Below are positions 1-8,870 of a DNA stretch of 64,000 bases, one piece after another. This stretch comes from Candidatus Villigracilis adiacens. Its GTDB lineage: Bacteria; Chloroflexota; Anaerolineae; Anaerolineales; Villigracilaceae. Each line of letters opens with the position of its first letter. The stretch's first letter is position 1. The translations under genes and the position numbers were made by a program. The stretch spans positions 1 to 64,000 of the forward strand of contig JADJBU010000006.1 of the NCBI GenBank assembly GCA_016703605.1. The letters are read 5' to 3'. The notes below the pieces were generated by a model that was given only the letters and a program-made list of their open reading frames with translations, was not told the DNA's origin and ran no database searches.

Positions 1-21
1 TAACCCTCATCAAAACCCCGA

Positions 22-1690
22 GGTAAAAACGCCCATTACCATTGGGGTTTACGGACAATGGGGTTCGGGCCAAATCCTTTTTGATGAAAAGATCAAGGAA
101 CTGCTCAGCAAAGCTTCCGGTCAGGAGATCATCCTGGCCAGCGAGGCAGCCCAACCGACTCGGCCGACTCTTCGCGCCGAAATCGGAAAAACAGGTGGAT
201 ACCGTCGTCATCGAATTCAACGCCTGGGTGTATTTCAGGCGACGAGCATCTCTGGGCGAGTCGTCACCCACCTGTACCGCGGAAGGTCGAAAAACATGTT
301 CGGTCTGCGCACCCACGTTTACCGTCTCTCAAAGGCGGCGCGGGCCTGTTTCCGAAGGCGCTGGGCGTCTTCCTCTTTACGCCATTCCGGGTGCTCATCA
401 GCCTGACGACCGCCTTCGCCAACATCCAAGCCGCATAGGGTCAATGAACATGGCTGGGCGAAGTGACCAGCGCGTCTGTGATCGGCGGCTCATTGCTGGC
501 GACCCTGCCAATCCTGTGGTCTGCCCTGCGCGAATTTGGCGACACGGTATTCATGACCCAGGCCGCGAACCTGCAAAAACTCGCCTCCAAACCAGACTTC
601 CGCGACCAGATCGGCATCATGGCAGACATCAAAGCCGAGATCGGGTTCATTACCCAATTGCTCGAAAGCCGCGAAAAAACCCGCCAGACCCGCATCATTG
701 CTTTTCATCGACGACCTCGACCGCCGCGAACACCGCAAAGCCGTGGAGAGTCGCCGCGAAAACCGTCATGCTCCTGCTCGCCGACTTCGCGACGGCTCGC
801 CCTTCGTCGTTTTCCTCGGCATCGACGCGCGTCATCACCGTGCGAGCCATCTGAGAAAACTACGGCGACGTCCTGGTCAAGGCAGGCATCAACAGCTAAG
901 AATACCTCGAGCAAGATCGTGCAGATACCGTTCGTGATCTCCCCTTCGCCAAGCGCATAGAGATCAGCAACTATGTCGATTCGTTGATATGGAGCAAGGA
1001 GGAAGGAACAGGTCGAGGCAAAGTTCCCGGCACAAAATGAACCAGACCCGGATTGGACGAACGCATTCCGGAAACAAATGGATGAACCGCAGAAGCGGAA
1101 AGACCCGCCCGCCGCCAGCCGAAAAGCCCGCCGCCAAACAAACCCGCACCGAGGCGGGTGCCCGTCACCTTCACCAAACCCGAACGCGAAGCCCTCAAAC
1201 TATTTGCCGTGGTTGACATCATCGAAAACCGCGCGAGATCAAACGGATCGTAAACATCACACACTTCGTCCGCCTGCTGTTCCGCCGAATTTTCAGGAAC
1301 ACGAAAAGATCATCCGCTGGATTCTGCCCCGACTGACAATGAGCCCTTCACGCGGCATGGATACTGGAAGAGGTCGAAAACGATTACGGGAATTGAAGGA
1401 AGCGACCTGAGCAGGAACCAAAGTTCAACCATTCTACAGCGCTTACAAACAGGTCAAAAAAAGACCTGTACTCCACGACGCCATGGACGAACTGATGACC
1501 ATCGACGCCGACCCGCTGGCATTAATCAATTTATAAAAAAACAGCCGGTCTTTACCGCGCGGGAAATCTACTACCTGCTTTACCCCCCCTACCTTCGACC
1601 TGAACCCGGCGGTCCCGGTCGAGGTCGCCAAATACAAAGCAAATGGCGGGGAAATTACATCGCTTCCGACAGGAACAGGCTGACGAACTG
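22..1690 (+). pseudogene. KAP-family P-loop NTPase, multiply frameshifted
   Basis: Pieces of one KAP-type NTPase can be followed along the plus strand in changing frames. Near position 40 is a degraded Walker A (ITIGVYGQWGSGQI, where the family has GSGKT/S). Near 195 is VVIEFNAWVY, the FNAWxY motif of KAP proteins. Hydrophobic stretches follow at about 330-540, the Walker B block LLFIDDLDRREHRKAV near 700, SPFVVFLGIDAR near 800 and KIVQIPFVISP near 920. No frame stays open for more than a few hundred bases. KAP NTPases are membrane-associated P-loop proteins often found in defence or mobile contexts. Either this is a decayed gene or the consensus sequence is poor here. The downstream limit is uncertain. 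Confidence 0.6.
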
Positions 1691-1704
1691 GTCAAAGCGG
1701 AAAG

Positions 1705-3487
1705 GACGATTAACCACTCCAACTCCCCCCAGCGCTCGTAGGCTTGGGAGGTTCTTTGAATTTGTTCCAGCCGCCCGACGGACTGGGTGATGACTGCCCC
1801 CTCCTGCTGGTAAAACTCAGGCGCCTCCCATCCTGACTGCGAGTTGATTCCGCTCTTCCTCGAGCCTTTGGATCCGCGGCGGCGGTTCTTGAGTTCGCGT
1901 TTCTCGTTGCTTAACTTAATTTGCGGGAGGCGGGCTTTGCATCCGGCGGATTCTGTTTGGGTTGTTGAAACAGGCTTCGGCGTCGGGCGAGACGAGTACG
2001 CATCAAGTGTTTTGCCAGTCTTACGTATCCGCCGATGATTCACTCACGTCACCAGAGCCATCAAAATCAGGTGCTGGTGACGATGTTAGTGACAAAAGCG
2101 CGGTCGTGGCTGACAAACAGCGTGCCTTCATAATCAAGCAAAAAGGTCTTCGAGAGTTTCAAGCGTTTCGATATCGAGGGTCGTTGGTGGGCTCATCGAG
2201 GATAAGCAGGTTGGCGGGCATGAAGAAGAGGCGCGCGAGCAAAGGCGATTGCGCTCGCCGCCCGAAAGTGCGGTGATCGGCGCGCGGACACGGGTCACGC
2301 GTGAGAAAGTCTTCGAGATAGCCCATCAGGTTGCGCGTGCCCGTTGATAGTGACGGTGTCGCGTCCACACCCGACGTTATCGAGCACGGACTTGGATTAA
2401 TCGAGTTGTGCCAGGTTGGTCCGAAATGAACGATGTCAGGATTCGTGCCGTGACGGACTTCACCCGTTTGCGGTTGTAGTTGACCCATGAGCAGTTTCAG
2501 CGACGTGGTCTTACCCGAACCATTCGCGCCGACGATACCGATCTTATCTCCGCGTTGAATGGTGGTGGTGAATCCCGGATGATGGTTTTTTCTCGCCGTA
2601 AGCACAACTGATATTTTCAGTTTCGATCACCAACCTACCTGAACGCTTCTCGGTGCCGATCTGCATTTTTCACGCCAAAACCAGGTCACGCCGTTCGGGC
2701 GCTTGGCTGGCGTAAGTACCTAACTGCGAGCACACGTCCCTCGTTTGCGAGTGCGGCGAGCTTCGGTGCCTTTGCGGATCATTGTTCTTCCTGCGCGAGT
2801 TTTAACATCGAAGGCGCATTCGGAATCTGCTCGGATTCGAGCATGGCTTCTTGCGTTCGAGGAAGGTCGGGTAATCACACGCCCAATCGCCAGACACTGC
2901 CGCGGTCGAGTTCCGATGATGCGGGTAGTGAGCTTCTGTAAAAAGACGCGGTCATGCGTCACAAACGAGCGTCCCTCCCCAACGTTTGAGAAGTCTTCGA
3001 GCCAGTCACCAAGGCTTGGATGTCGAGGTGGTTGGTGGGTTCGTCAAGCAGTAAGGTCCGGGATGCAGACCCAAGCCCGGAAGCAAATGACGCGGCGCTT
3101 CATCCCTGCGGAACCAGTTTCAAAGCAGGCTCGCCGTCGAGTTCCATCAACGAGATGGTTTTCTGTACCTGGTGGCCGCGCTTCCAGTGATGTTCGTCTT
3201 CGGCAAAGTCGGTATCGATAAGACCAGAAGCGATGATGTCTTCGATGCGTCCGTGCAGGTCTTGCGACACCTCCTGCGGAAAATACTTCGTGCGGACCTT
3301 CTGCTGGCGGACGATGATGCCATCTAAGCGTCGACATCGCCATTGAGCATCTTCAAAAGCGTGGACTTGCCCATGCCGTTACGTCCCAACAAACCGACAC
3401 GCTCGCCGCGCTCGATCGAAAGCTAACGTCATCTAATAAAGGATGCCGCGAGACCTATGCGGACTTCCTGAAAACTAGTCAAGCCAT
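1705..3487 (-). pseudogene. uup: ABC-F ATPase of the Uup type, multiply frameshifted
   Basis: Read on the minus strand, a whole Uup-like protein is present but broken many times. A start ATG at 3485-3487 is followed by two in-frame stops, then HPLLDDVSF, then ERGERVGLLGRNGMGKST (first Walker A) in another frame. Later come GDKIGIVGANGSGKTTSLK (second Walker A), LLLARLFFMPANLLILDEPT (second Walker B), and a C-terminal coiled coil with FYQQEGAVITQSVGRLEQIQ. The span of about 1.8 kb matches an intact uup gene. ABC-F proteins bind ribosomes or branched DNA and do not transport. The order of segments is normal and only single-base disruptions are seen, so recent decay or sequencing error fit equally well. 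Confidence 0.65.
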
Positions 3488-3585
3488 GCAATAACCCTCT
3501 GGGATGTTTGCATGCGCGAGGTGTAGCCGATTAAAGGGGATGTTAAAGATCTGGGGAGCGTGTAATTTTGGTTACGATTGCTGCG

Positions 3586-3709
3586 CATCGCTTTTTATTC
3601 AGACAAGAACGGATTGTGAAGCGAGCAGAGCAGCTGTTGAGTCTGTGTGATGCGCTGGAAGGTCGGCTCCAGTCCGCGGAGGAGGAGCGGGGGGCTGGGG
3701 TATCGTGAA
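3586..3709 (+). pseudogene. Fragment of type I restriction specificity subunit (HsdS)
   Basis: One open frame reads FRQERIVKRAEQLLSLCD followed by ALEGRLQSAEEER before a stop. This resembles the conserved helical spacer of HsdS subunits (PEQ-x-RIV-x(2)-V-x(2)-L-x-LCD-x-LE-x-RL). No target recognition domain remains upstream. The match ends where an inverted-repeat element begins at 3711. A second helical scrap ending KAQEQVTESLRDYVDKTL lies at about 3835-3916; I do not recognise it. The stretch 3488-4047 holds no intact gene. Confidence 0.45.
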
Positions 3710-3710
3710 A

Positions 3711-3805
3711 AGACCTGACAGGTTTCCACGATACCTTCCCGATTCGCGTCATTGTCCACGCGAGAGTTGCGATTGACTCGCGTCACGGTGAAACCTGTCA
3801 GGTCT
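3711..3805. repeat. 95-bp inverted-repeat element
   Basis: Perfect 15-bp arms, AGACCTGACAGGTTT at 3711-3725 and its complement at 3791-3805, enclose about 65 bp that contains smaller GACTCGCG-type inverted repeats. It interrupts the HsdS fragment. It has the shape of a small non-autonomous repeat (MITE or REP-like). Confidence 0.6.
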
Positions 3806-4047
3806 GGAGTATGGGATTATTGATCCGCCGTGGAAATGCGGAATAAGCTGAGGCTGGTCAAGGCGCAGGAACAGGTGACAGAGTCCCTGCGGGATTATGT
3901 GGATAAAACGTTATAAACAACTCATCTCACTGACTCCCACACAGGTATAATTCCTTCCGTGTCCCTCCTCTTCCACAACCACATCTTGCAAAGCGATCAC
4001 ATTTAGATTGTTGAGAACACCAGTTTCTCTACACGCGACCTTTACTC

Positions 4048-4299
4048 ATGACCTCCATCCCCGCCTCCCTCACCCCCTTCTTCCAGGAATACGACCTTGC
4101 CAAACTAACCCCCGAAAAGGATGCCCACACCATCATCGAGCGCGTGTTGCAATATGGGAATCGCGCCGAGATCAAATGGCTGTTCCAAACCTATTCAATC
4201 GACAAAATTGCCGGTTGGGTCAGGCGTTGGGGCAATGAAGTTCTCCCTGAACCAGATCGAAAATTCTGGAATCTGGTATTAAACGCAGGCAGTATATGA
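4048..4299 (+). CDS. DUF6922-type small protein, likely antitoxin partner
   Basis: This 83-residue protein has the pattern I associate with DUF6922: a short N-terminal FFQEYDLAKLTPEKDAHTII, then ERVLQYGNRAEIKWLFQTYS, then a conserved FWNLVL at the C-terminus. Proteins of this type commonly sit directly upstream of AbiEii-like nucleotidyltransferase toxins. Here the stop overlaps the next start as ATGA, which suggests translational coupling, and the next reading frame retains both ends of an AbiEii-like protein. An antitoxin or regulatory role is inferred from this context only. No DNA-binding motif is obvious. Confidence 0.6.
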   Translation: MTSIPASLTPFFQEYDLAKLTPEKDAHTIIERVLQYGNRAEIKWLFQTYSIDKIAGWVRRWGNEVLPEPDRKFWNLVLNAGSI

Positions 4300-4466
4300 C
4301 GGCTCAATTATTCTGGAACACGATCACCCCAACCAAACGAATGGTCTATTTCGAACGCGCCGACCAGGAAACCGATCTGGATCTGATCGAACACGTCGAA
4401 TGGGCAGCGGTCAAAGCGTGGTTTCAAGAACAAGCAAGACAAATCGCCAAAAGCTGGATAGAATAG
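4296..4466 (+). pseudogene. Internally deleted AbiEii-like nucleotidyltransferase
   Basis: A 56-codon frame starts in the ATGA overlap with the DUF6922 gene. Its first residues, MTAQLFWNTITPT, look like the start of an AbiEii/DUF1814 protein. The rest (MVYFERADQETDLDLIEHV, then a WAAVKAWFQEQARQIAK helix) looks like the C-terminal YFxDAD...W-x-x-VK segment of the same family. The central nucleotidyltransferase core with its GG-T-AL and DxD motifs is absent, so about three quarters of the protein appears to have been removed by an in-frame deletion. It cannot be an active toxin. The family assignment rests on the two short ends and is moderately sure. Confidence 0.5.
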
Positions 4467-4494
4467 CCGGACTGTAACACCTCCAAGTCCCTTC

Positions 4495-4540
4495 ACAATC
4501 ACCAATCTACCAATCCCCAATTTACCAATCTACCACTCCC
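4495..4540. repeat. Short tandem array (ACCAATCT-type units)
   Basis: About five imperfect units of the form (A)CCAATCTA / CCAATCCCC / TTTACCAATC run up to 9 bp before the next start codon. The array belongs to the same class as the short-unit arrays at 24590, 39050 and 44227. Confidence 0.5.
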
Positions 4541-4549
4541 AAGGAACCC

Positions 4550-7483
4550 ATGCCCAAATCATTCACCCTTATCAAAGAACAGCAGATCCCCGAGATCAAC
4601 TCCCTTGTCCAACTGTACGAACACAAACGCACAGGCGCGCGCCTGCTCTCGGTCGTCAACGACGACGAGAATAAGGTCTTCAGCATCAACTTCCGCACCA
4701 CGCCCAAGGATTCGACCGGCGTCGCGCACATCCTCGAGCATTCCGTTCTGGGCGGCTCCGAGAAGTACCCGGTCAAGGAACCGTTTGTCGAATTGAACAA
4801 AGGCTCGCTCGCGACCTTTATCAACGCCTTTACCTACCCCGATAAGACCTGCTACCCCGTGGCAAGCCAGAACGAAAAGGACTTCTACAACCTGATCGAC
4901 GTCTACATGGACGCCGTCCTGCATCCGCTCATCAGCGAACAGACCCTGATGCAGGAGGGCTGGCATTTCGAAGTGGATGAAAAATCCGGTTCGCTCACCT
5001 ACAAGGGCGTGGTCTTCAACGAGATGAAGGGCGCATACTCCTCGCCGGAGAATCTGCTCGCCCGCACCATCCAACAATCTCTCTTCCCCAAACACATCTA
5101 CGGAGTCGACTCGGGCGGCGACCCGGCGAACATCCCCGACCTCACCTACGAAAACTTCCGCGCCTTCTGGGAGACCTACTATCACCCCTCGAATGCGTTC
5201 ATCTTCTTCTACGGGGATGACGACCCCGAGAAACGCCTGAAATTGATCGAAGGGTACCTCAAGCCGTATAAAAAGAAAAAGGTCAAGTCCGCGGTGCCGA
5301 TGGGCAAACCCTTCAACAAACCGAAGAAGGTCGAGACCTCCTACATCGCCAGCGAAGGCGAAGACATCGAGAACAAACATTACCTCACCGTCAACTGGAA
5401 ACTGCCCGACACCTCCGACCCCGTCCTCACGCTCAGTTTCCAAATCCTTTCGCATTCGCTGATCGGCACACCCGCCTCCCCGCTCCGCAAGGCGCTCATG
5501 GATTCCGGTTTGGGCGAAGACCTCGCCGGAGGCGGACTCGAAACCGAACTGCGCGAGATGTTCTTCTCCACCGGTCTCAAAGGCACCCGCGCCCGCAGCG
5601 CGAAGAAGATCGAAACCTTGATCTTCGATACCTTGCAAACCCTCGTCACCGAAGGCATCGAACCAGACATGACCGCCGCATCCATCAACACCATCGAGTT
5701 TGCCCTGCGCGAGAACAACACCGGCTCCTTCCCGCGCGGCATCGGGCTGATGCTGCGCGCCCTGACCACCTGGCTCCACGACGACGACCCCTTCAAAGTC
5801 CTCGCCTTCGAAGCGCCGTTGACCGATATCAAGAGTCGACTCACCAACGACTCGCGCTACTTCGAGAAGTTGATCCAGACTCACCTGCTCGAGAATAATC
5901 ACCGGACGACCCTGCGCTTCAAACCGGACCCGGAACTGGGTCAGCGCCTCGAGGCGGATGAATCGTCCAGGCTTGATTCTGCCAAAAAGAACATGACCGA
6001 CTCCGATATCCGCCGTCACGCCGAAAATGCAAAACGCCTCAAGGAATTACAGGAAACGCCCGATACCCCCGAAGCGCTGGCGACCATCCCCGCGCTCGAC
6101 TTGAACGACCTCGATAAACAAATCCGCACCCTGCCCATCGAAGAGATTAAAGTGCAGGACGGCAAAGTCCTCTATCACGACATCTTCACCAACGGCATCT
6201 TCTACCTCGACCTCGCCTTCGACCTGCGCGCCATGCCCAAAGACCTGCTCCCGCTGACGGAGGTCTTCGCGCGCGCCCTGTTCGAGATGGGCACCGAGAC
6301 CGAAGATTACGTCAAACTCTCGCAGCGGATCGGAAAAAGCACCGGCGGAATCCACGGCTCATCGGTCAGCCTGACAAACCTCCCCACGAAAGAGGCGCAG
6401 GCATATCTGATGATTCGGGGCAAGTCCACGGTGAGTCAAAGCCAGGAGATGCTGTCCATCCTCAGGGACGTCCTCCTGACCGTAAAGCTCAATAACAGGG
6501 AACGCCTCAGGCAGATCGTGCTGGAGGAAAAATCCGGCGTCGAGTCTGCGCTGGCGCCCGCCGGGCATCGCTTTGCGAACATACGCCTGCGCTCGCAGTT
6601 CGGCGGGGCGGGCTGGGTCAACGACCAGACTCGCGGCGTGGGCTATCTCTTTGCCCTGCGCGAACTTGCCAATGATATTGATAAGAATTGGAAGAAGGTT
6701 CTCGAGAAAATGGAAGCGATGCGCGAGTCGCTCATCAATTGCAGGACGCTGATCGCCAATGTCACCCTCGACGCCGCGAATTGGAAGACCGTGCAGCCGC
6801 ATCTTGAGAACTTCATTTTCGCCATGCCGGTCAAGGACATTCAACTTGCACCCTTCAACATTCAACCTTCAACCCAAAAGGAAGGTCTCGCAATTCCCGC
6901 CCAGGTTAACTACGTCGGCAAGGGCGCGAACCTCTACGACCTCGGCTATGAATACGACGGGTCCTCGCAGGTGATCATCGGCTATCTCGGCATGACCCAC
7001 CTCTGGGAGAAGGTGCGCGTGCAGGGCGGCGCGTACGGCGTCTTCGCCCAGTTCGACGACACCACCGGTGTTTTCACCTACCTGTCCTACCGCGACCCGA
7101 ACGTGGACGACACCATTAAGAACTACGATGCTGCTCCCGCCTTCCTGAAAGGGCTTGAGCCCTCGCATCCTTCGACGGGCTCAGGACAACGCCTGTCGGA
7201 TAACGAATTGAAGAAAGCCATCATCTCGACCATCGGCGAACTGGACGCGTATCAACTCCCCGACGCGAAAGGCTACACGTCCATGATGCGCCACCTCACC
7301 GGGCGCACCGACGAAATGCGCCAGAGAATCCGCGACCAGGTCCTCTCCACCAACGGAGAAGACTTCCTCGCATTCGGCGAAGCCCTCGAAAAAGCGGTCA
7401 AGTCTGATGCTGTGGTCGTCGTCGGCGCACAATCCGCGCTCGAGGGCTCGAAGGAAAAGTTGAAGATCACCAAGGTTGCATAG
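4550..7483 (+). CDS. M16C zinc metallopeptidase, presequence-protease type
   Basis: This 977-residue protein has the length and architecture of the M16C family (PreP/Cym1-like peptidasomes), two M16 halves joined by a helical hairpin. The inverted zinc motif HILEH lies at residues 60-64, followed by SVLGGSEKYP and a downstream EGWHFE region that should supply the third ligand. The second half contains the YGVFAQFDDTTGVFTYLSYR stretch typical of the substrate-binding C-terminal half. No signal peptide is seen, so it is probably cytoplasmic and degrades unstructured peptides. Two segments look like repeat DNA translated in frame (about residues 764-775 and 872-881) and are described separately. 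The start follows CCAAGGAACCC, a usable ribosome site. Confidence 0.9.
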   Translation: MPKSFTLIKEQQIPEINSLVQLYEHKRTGARLLSVVNDDENKVFSINFRTTPKDSTGVAHILEHSVLGGSEKYPVKEPFVELNKGSLATFINAFTYPDKTCYPVASQNEKDFYNLIDVYMDAVLHPLISEQTLMQEGWHFEVDEKSGSLTYKGVVFNEMKGAYSSPENLLARTIQQSLFPKHIYGVDSGGDPANIPDLTYENFRAFWETYYHPSNAFIFFYGDDDPEKRLKLIEGYLKPYKKKKVKSAVPMGKPFNKPKKVETSYIASEGEDIENKHYLTVNWKLPDTSDPVLTLSFQILSHSLIGTPASPLRKALMDSGLGEDLAGGGLETELREMFFSTGLKGTRARSAKKIETLIFDTLQTLVTEGIEPDMTAASINTIEFALRENNTGSFPRGIGLMLRALTTWLHDDDPFKVLAFEAPLTDIKSRLTNDSRYFEKLIQTHLLENNHRTTLRFKPDPELGQRLEADESSRLDSAKKNMTDSDIRRHAENAKRLKELQETPDTPEALATIPALDLNDLDKQIRTLPIEEIKVQDGKVLYHDIFTNGIFYLDLAFDLRAMPKDLLPLTEVFARALFEMGTETEDYVKLSQRIGKSTGGIHGSSVSLTNLPTKEAQAYLMIRGKSTVSQSQEMLSILRDVLLTVKLNNRERLRQIVLEEKSGVESALAPAGHRFANIRLRSQFGGAGWVNDQTRGVGYLFALRELANDIDKNWKKVLEKMEAMRESLINCRTLIANVTLDAANWKTVQPHLENFIFAMPVKDIQLAPFNIQPSTQKEGLAIPAQVNYVGKGANLYDLGYEYDGSSQVIIGYLGMTHLWEKVRVQGGAYGVFAQFDDTTGVFTYLSYRDPNVDDTIKNYDAAPAFLKGLEPSHPSTGSGQRLSDNELKKAIISTIGELDAYQLPDAKGYTSMMRHLTGRTDEMRQRIRDQVLSTNGEDFLAFGEALEKAVKSDAVVVVGAQSALEGSKEKLKITKVA
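6840..6873. repeat. Short-unit array inside the M16C gene
   Basis: The DNA reads as imperfect CTTCAACATT/CAACCTTCAACC units and is translated as LAPFNIQPSTQ. It has the style of the intergenic short-unit arrays and keeps the frame. Confidence 0.4.
7165..7191. repeat. Dispersed repeat inside the M16C gene
   Basis: The sequence CCTTCGACGGGCTCAGGA is a familiar dispersed bacterial repeat core. It is translated here as HPSTGSGQR within a surface-like linker. The reading frame is preserved. Confidence 0.45.
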
Positions 7484-7522
7484 ACAAAGACAAAATTTAA
7501 GTCCCCATTTTAGGTAAAATAA

Positions 7523-7548
7523 GAGGGCAGGGATAAATCCCTGCCCTC
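7523..7548. terminator. Hairpin after the M16C gene
   Basis: GAGGGCAGGGAT and its exact complement are separated by two bases, giving a 12-bp stem 40 bp after the protease stop and 10 bp before the next start. There is no long T run, so it may stop transcription weakly or act on the next mRNA. Confidence 0.45.
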
Positions 7549-7557
7549 ATTGGATTT

Positions 7558-7941
7558 ATGGCTATGAATAACGCTTCCGCGATCACAAACGACCAACTCG
7601 TCTCAGAACTCTGGGCGCGGGAGGTTCGTTTTATCCTCGGAAAAAAACCCGATCATCCGCCAACAATGATGCCTGAAGATTTGATCATTTTCCTGGCAGA
7701 AAACCGGGAAGCGCGGCTACAATTAAGCCTTATTCCACTTTTTCTTTGTCACCCCGAGTTCTCAAAATACGTTAGTGAAACTGTGCATGAGTTAGATCCA
7801 ACTCATCGATTGCTCCTCGAGTGTTTTTACACTGCCGCTGTTTGGATCGAAAGAAAGTACTTATCACGGAACCAACTGCCTGATCTCTACTCGAGCGAGT
7901 TGGGCTTTACCCCCGGGGAAGACCCCGAAAAAAAAACCTGA
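7558..7941 (+). CDS. Hypothetical protein, possibly frameshifted at its end
   Basis: I do not recognise this 127-residue, mostly helical protein. It has no membrane segment, no signal peptide and no cysteine pattern. It lies between a strong hairpin (7523-7548) and the REP-associated transposase, so it may be transcribed alone. The reading frame ends just after a run of nine A at 7928-7936. With eight A the frame would continue with PDFAIDPAKGIEWAIN to a TAA at about 7985, which reads like real protein. A third frame behind it (WLATYHHAADVWYKDLELHK, to about 8063) also looks coding. Either the gene is decayed or the A run was miscounted. Confidence 0.55.
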   Translation: MAMNNASAITNDQLVSELWAREVRFILGKKPDHPPTMMPEDLIIFLAENREARLQLSLIPLFLCHPEFSKYVSETVHELDPTHRLLLECFYTAAVWIERKYLSRNQLPDLYSSELGFTPGEDPEKKT

Positions 7942-8091
7942 TTTCGCTATCGATCCGGCAAAAGGTATTGAGTGGGCAATCAATTAATTGGCTCGCCACC
8001 TACCACCATGCCGCCGATGTCTGGTACAAGGACTTGGAACTTCACAAGGTTTATCGTGGATAAAGAAATCCTCTAATCCATATTGATGGAA

Positions 8092-8110
8092 ATGGGAGCA
8101 CAGCTCCCAT
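8092..8110. repeat. REP-like hairpin
   Basis: ATGGGAGC-ACA-GCTCCCAT followed by CTACA. This resembles the CGTAG...CTACG repeat family next to it and sits 31 bp upstream of the perfect palindrome. Confidence 0.5.
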
Positions 8111-8140
8111 CTACAGGAATTAAAAAATCGGCTGAAATGA

Positions 8141-8170
8141 CGTAGAGCAAGTCTATAGACTTGCTCTACG
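8141..8170. repeat. Perfect 30-bp REP palindrome, left of transposase
   Basis: The 15-base arm CGTAGAGCAAGTCTA is followed directly by its exact complement. It ends 11 bp before the transposase start codon. Near-identical palindromes lie at 8831-8860 and 46501-46530. Confidence 0.9.
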
Positions 8171-8181
8171 CAGGCAAATCC

Positions 8182-8835
8182 ATGAACGAATTCTTCCGGC
8201 GCAACCTCCCGCATTACCACCTGCCCAACGCCGCGTACTTCATCACCTTTCGCCTGGCAGGCAGCCTGCCTGTGGAGACCTGGAAAAAATTAAAAGAGCA
8301 ATACGAGTGGGAGTTGCGCCTTGCGGCTGGAAAACACAAAGGCGACGATCTGCGGGAGGAACGCTATAAAATCCAAAAGCGCCACTTTGCCCGCTTTGAT
8401 GCATTGCTCGACCGTCCCAAAGACGGTCCGCGCTGGCTGGCAGAACCGCGATTTGCGGAAATTGTCAGGAGCGAACTCCATGCCTTACACCCCGGTCATT
8501 ATCATTTGCACGCTTTTTGTCTTATGAGCAACCACTGTCACATGTTGATGGATCAACAAAACATCCCCGAACCGCCAAAATTAAGCGACGGAAAAAATTA
8601 CACTGCGGTAAGTCACGCCATGCGCCTTCTTAAAGGGCGGAGCGGTTATGCCTGCGCCAAATTATTGGGGAGTAAAGGCGCGTTCTGGCAGCATGAGAGT
8701 TACGACCACGTTGTAAGAGATGAAAAGGAATTTACCCGTATTTTAGAGTACATCGCCAATAACCCTGTCAAGGCAGGTCTAGTCGAAGACTGGCAGGACT
8801 GGACTTATACTTACGTCAATCCCAACTTGCTGTAG
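8182..8835 (+). CDS. REP-associated tyrosine transposase (RAYT, Y1_Tnp family)
   Basis: This 217-residue protein belongs to the IS200/IS605-related Y1 transposases that act on REP palindromes. The N-terminus (RRNLPHYHLPNAAYFITFRL) is typical. The HUH metal-binding motif appears as NHCH in LMSNHCHMLMD, and the likely catalytic tyrosine lies in EYIANNPVKAGL. I chose the ATG at 8182; the frame is open upstream to a TTG at 8161, but that lies inside the REP palindrome. Perfect palindromes flank the gene on both sides, and its TAG stop (8833-8835) lies inside the right-hand one. It probably nicks and mobilises or maintains these REP sequences. It appears intact. Confidence 0.92.
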   Translation: MNEFFRRNLPHYHLPNAAYFITFRLAGSLPVETWKKLKEQYEWELRLAAGKHKGDDLREERYKIQKRHFARFDALLDRPKDGPRWLAEPRFAEIVRSELHALHPGHYHLHAFCLMSNHCHMLMDQQNIPEPPKLSDGKNYTAVSHAMRLLKGRSGYACAKLLGSKGAFWQHESYDHVVRDEKEFTRILEYIANNPVKAGLVEDWQDWTYTYVNPNLL

Positions 8836-8860
8836 AACAAGTCTATAGACTTGTTCTACA
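8831..8860. repeat. Perfect 30-bp REP palindrome, right of transposase
   Basis: The arm TGTAGAACAAGTCTA is followed directly by its exact complement. It contains the stop codon of the transposase and ends where AAGGAG, the ribosome site of the next gene, begins. It differs from the left copy only at symmetrical positions. Confidence 0.9.
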
Positions 8861-8870
8861 AGGAGCCGCA

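Noticed and set aside
4559..6019. A 486-codon minus-strand frame opposite the M16C protease
   Set aside because: It mirrors the codon pattern of the real gene, is full of low-complexity Val/Gly/Asp sequence, and has no family motif.
8161..8181. TTG start for the transposase
   Set aside because: It lies within the REP palindrome and adds residues not expected before the conserved N-terminus; the ATG at 8182 fits.
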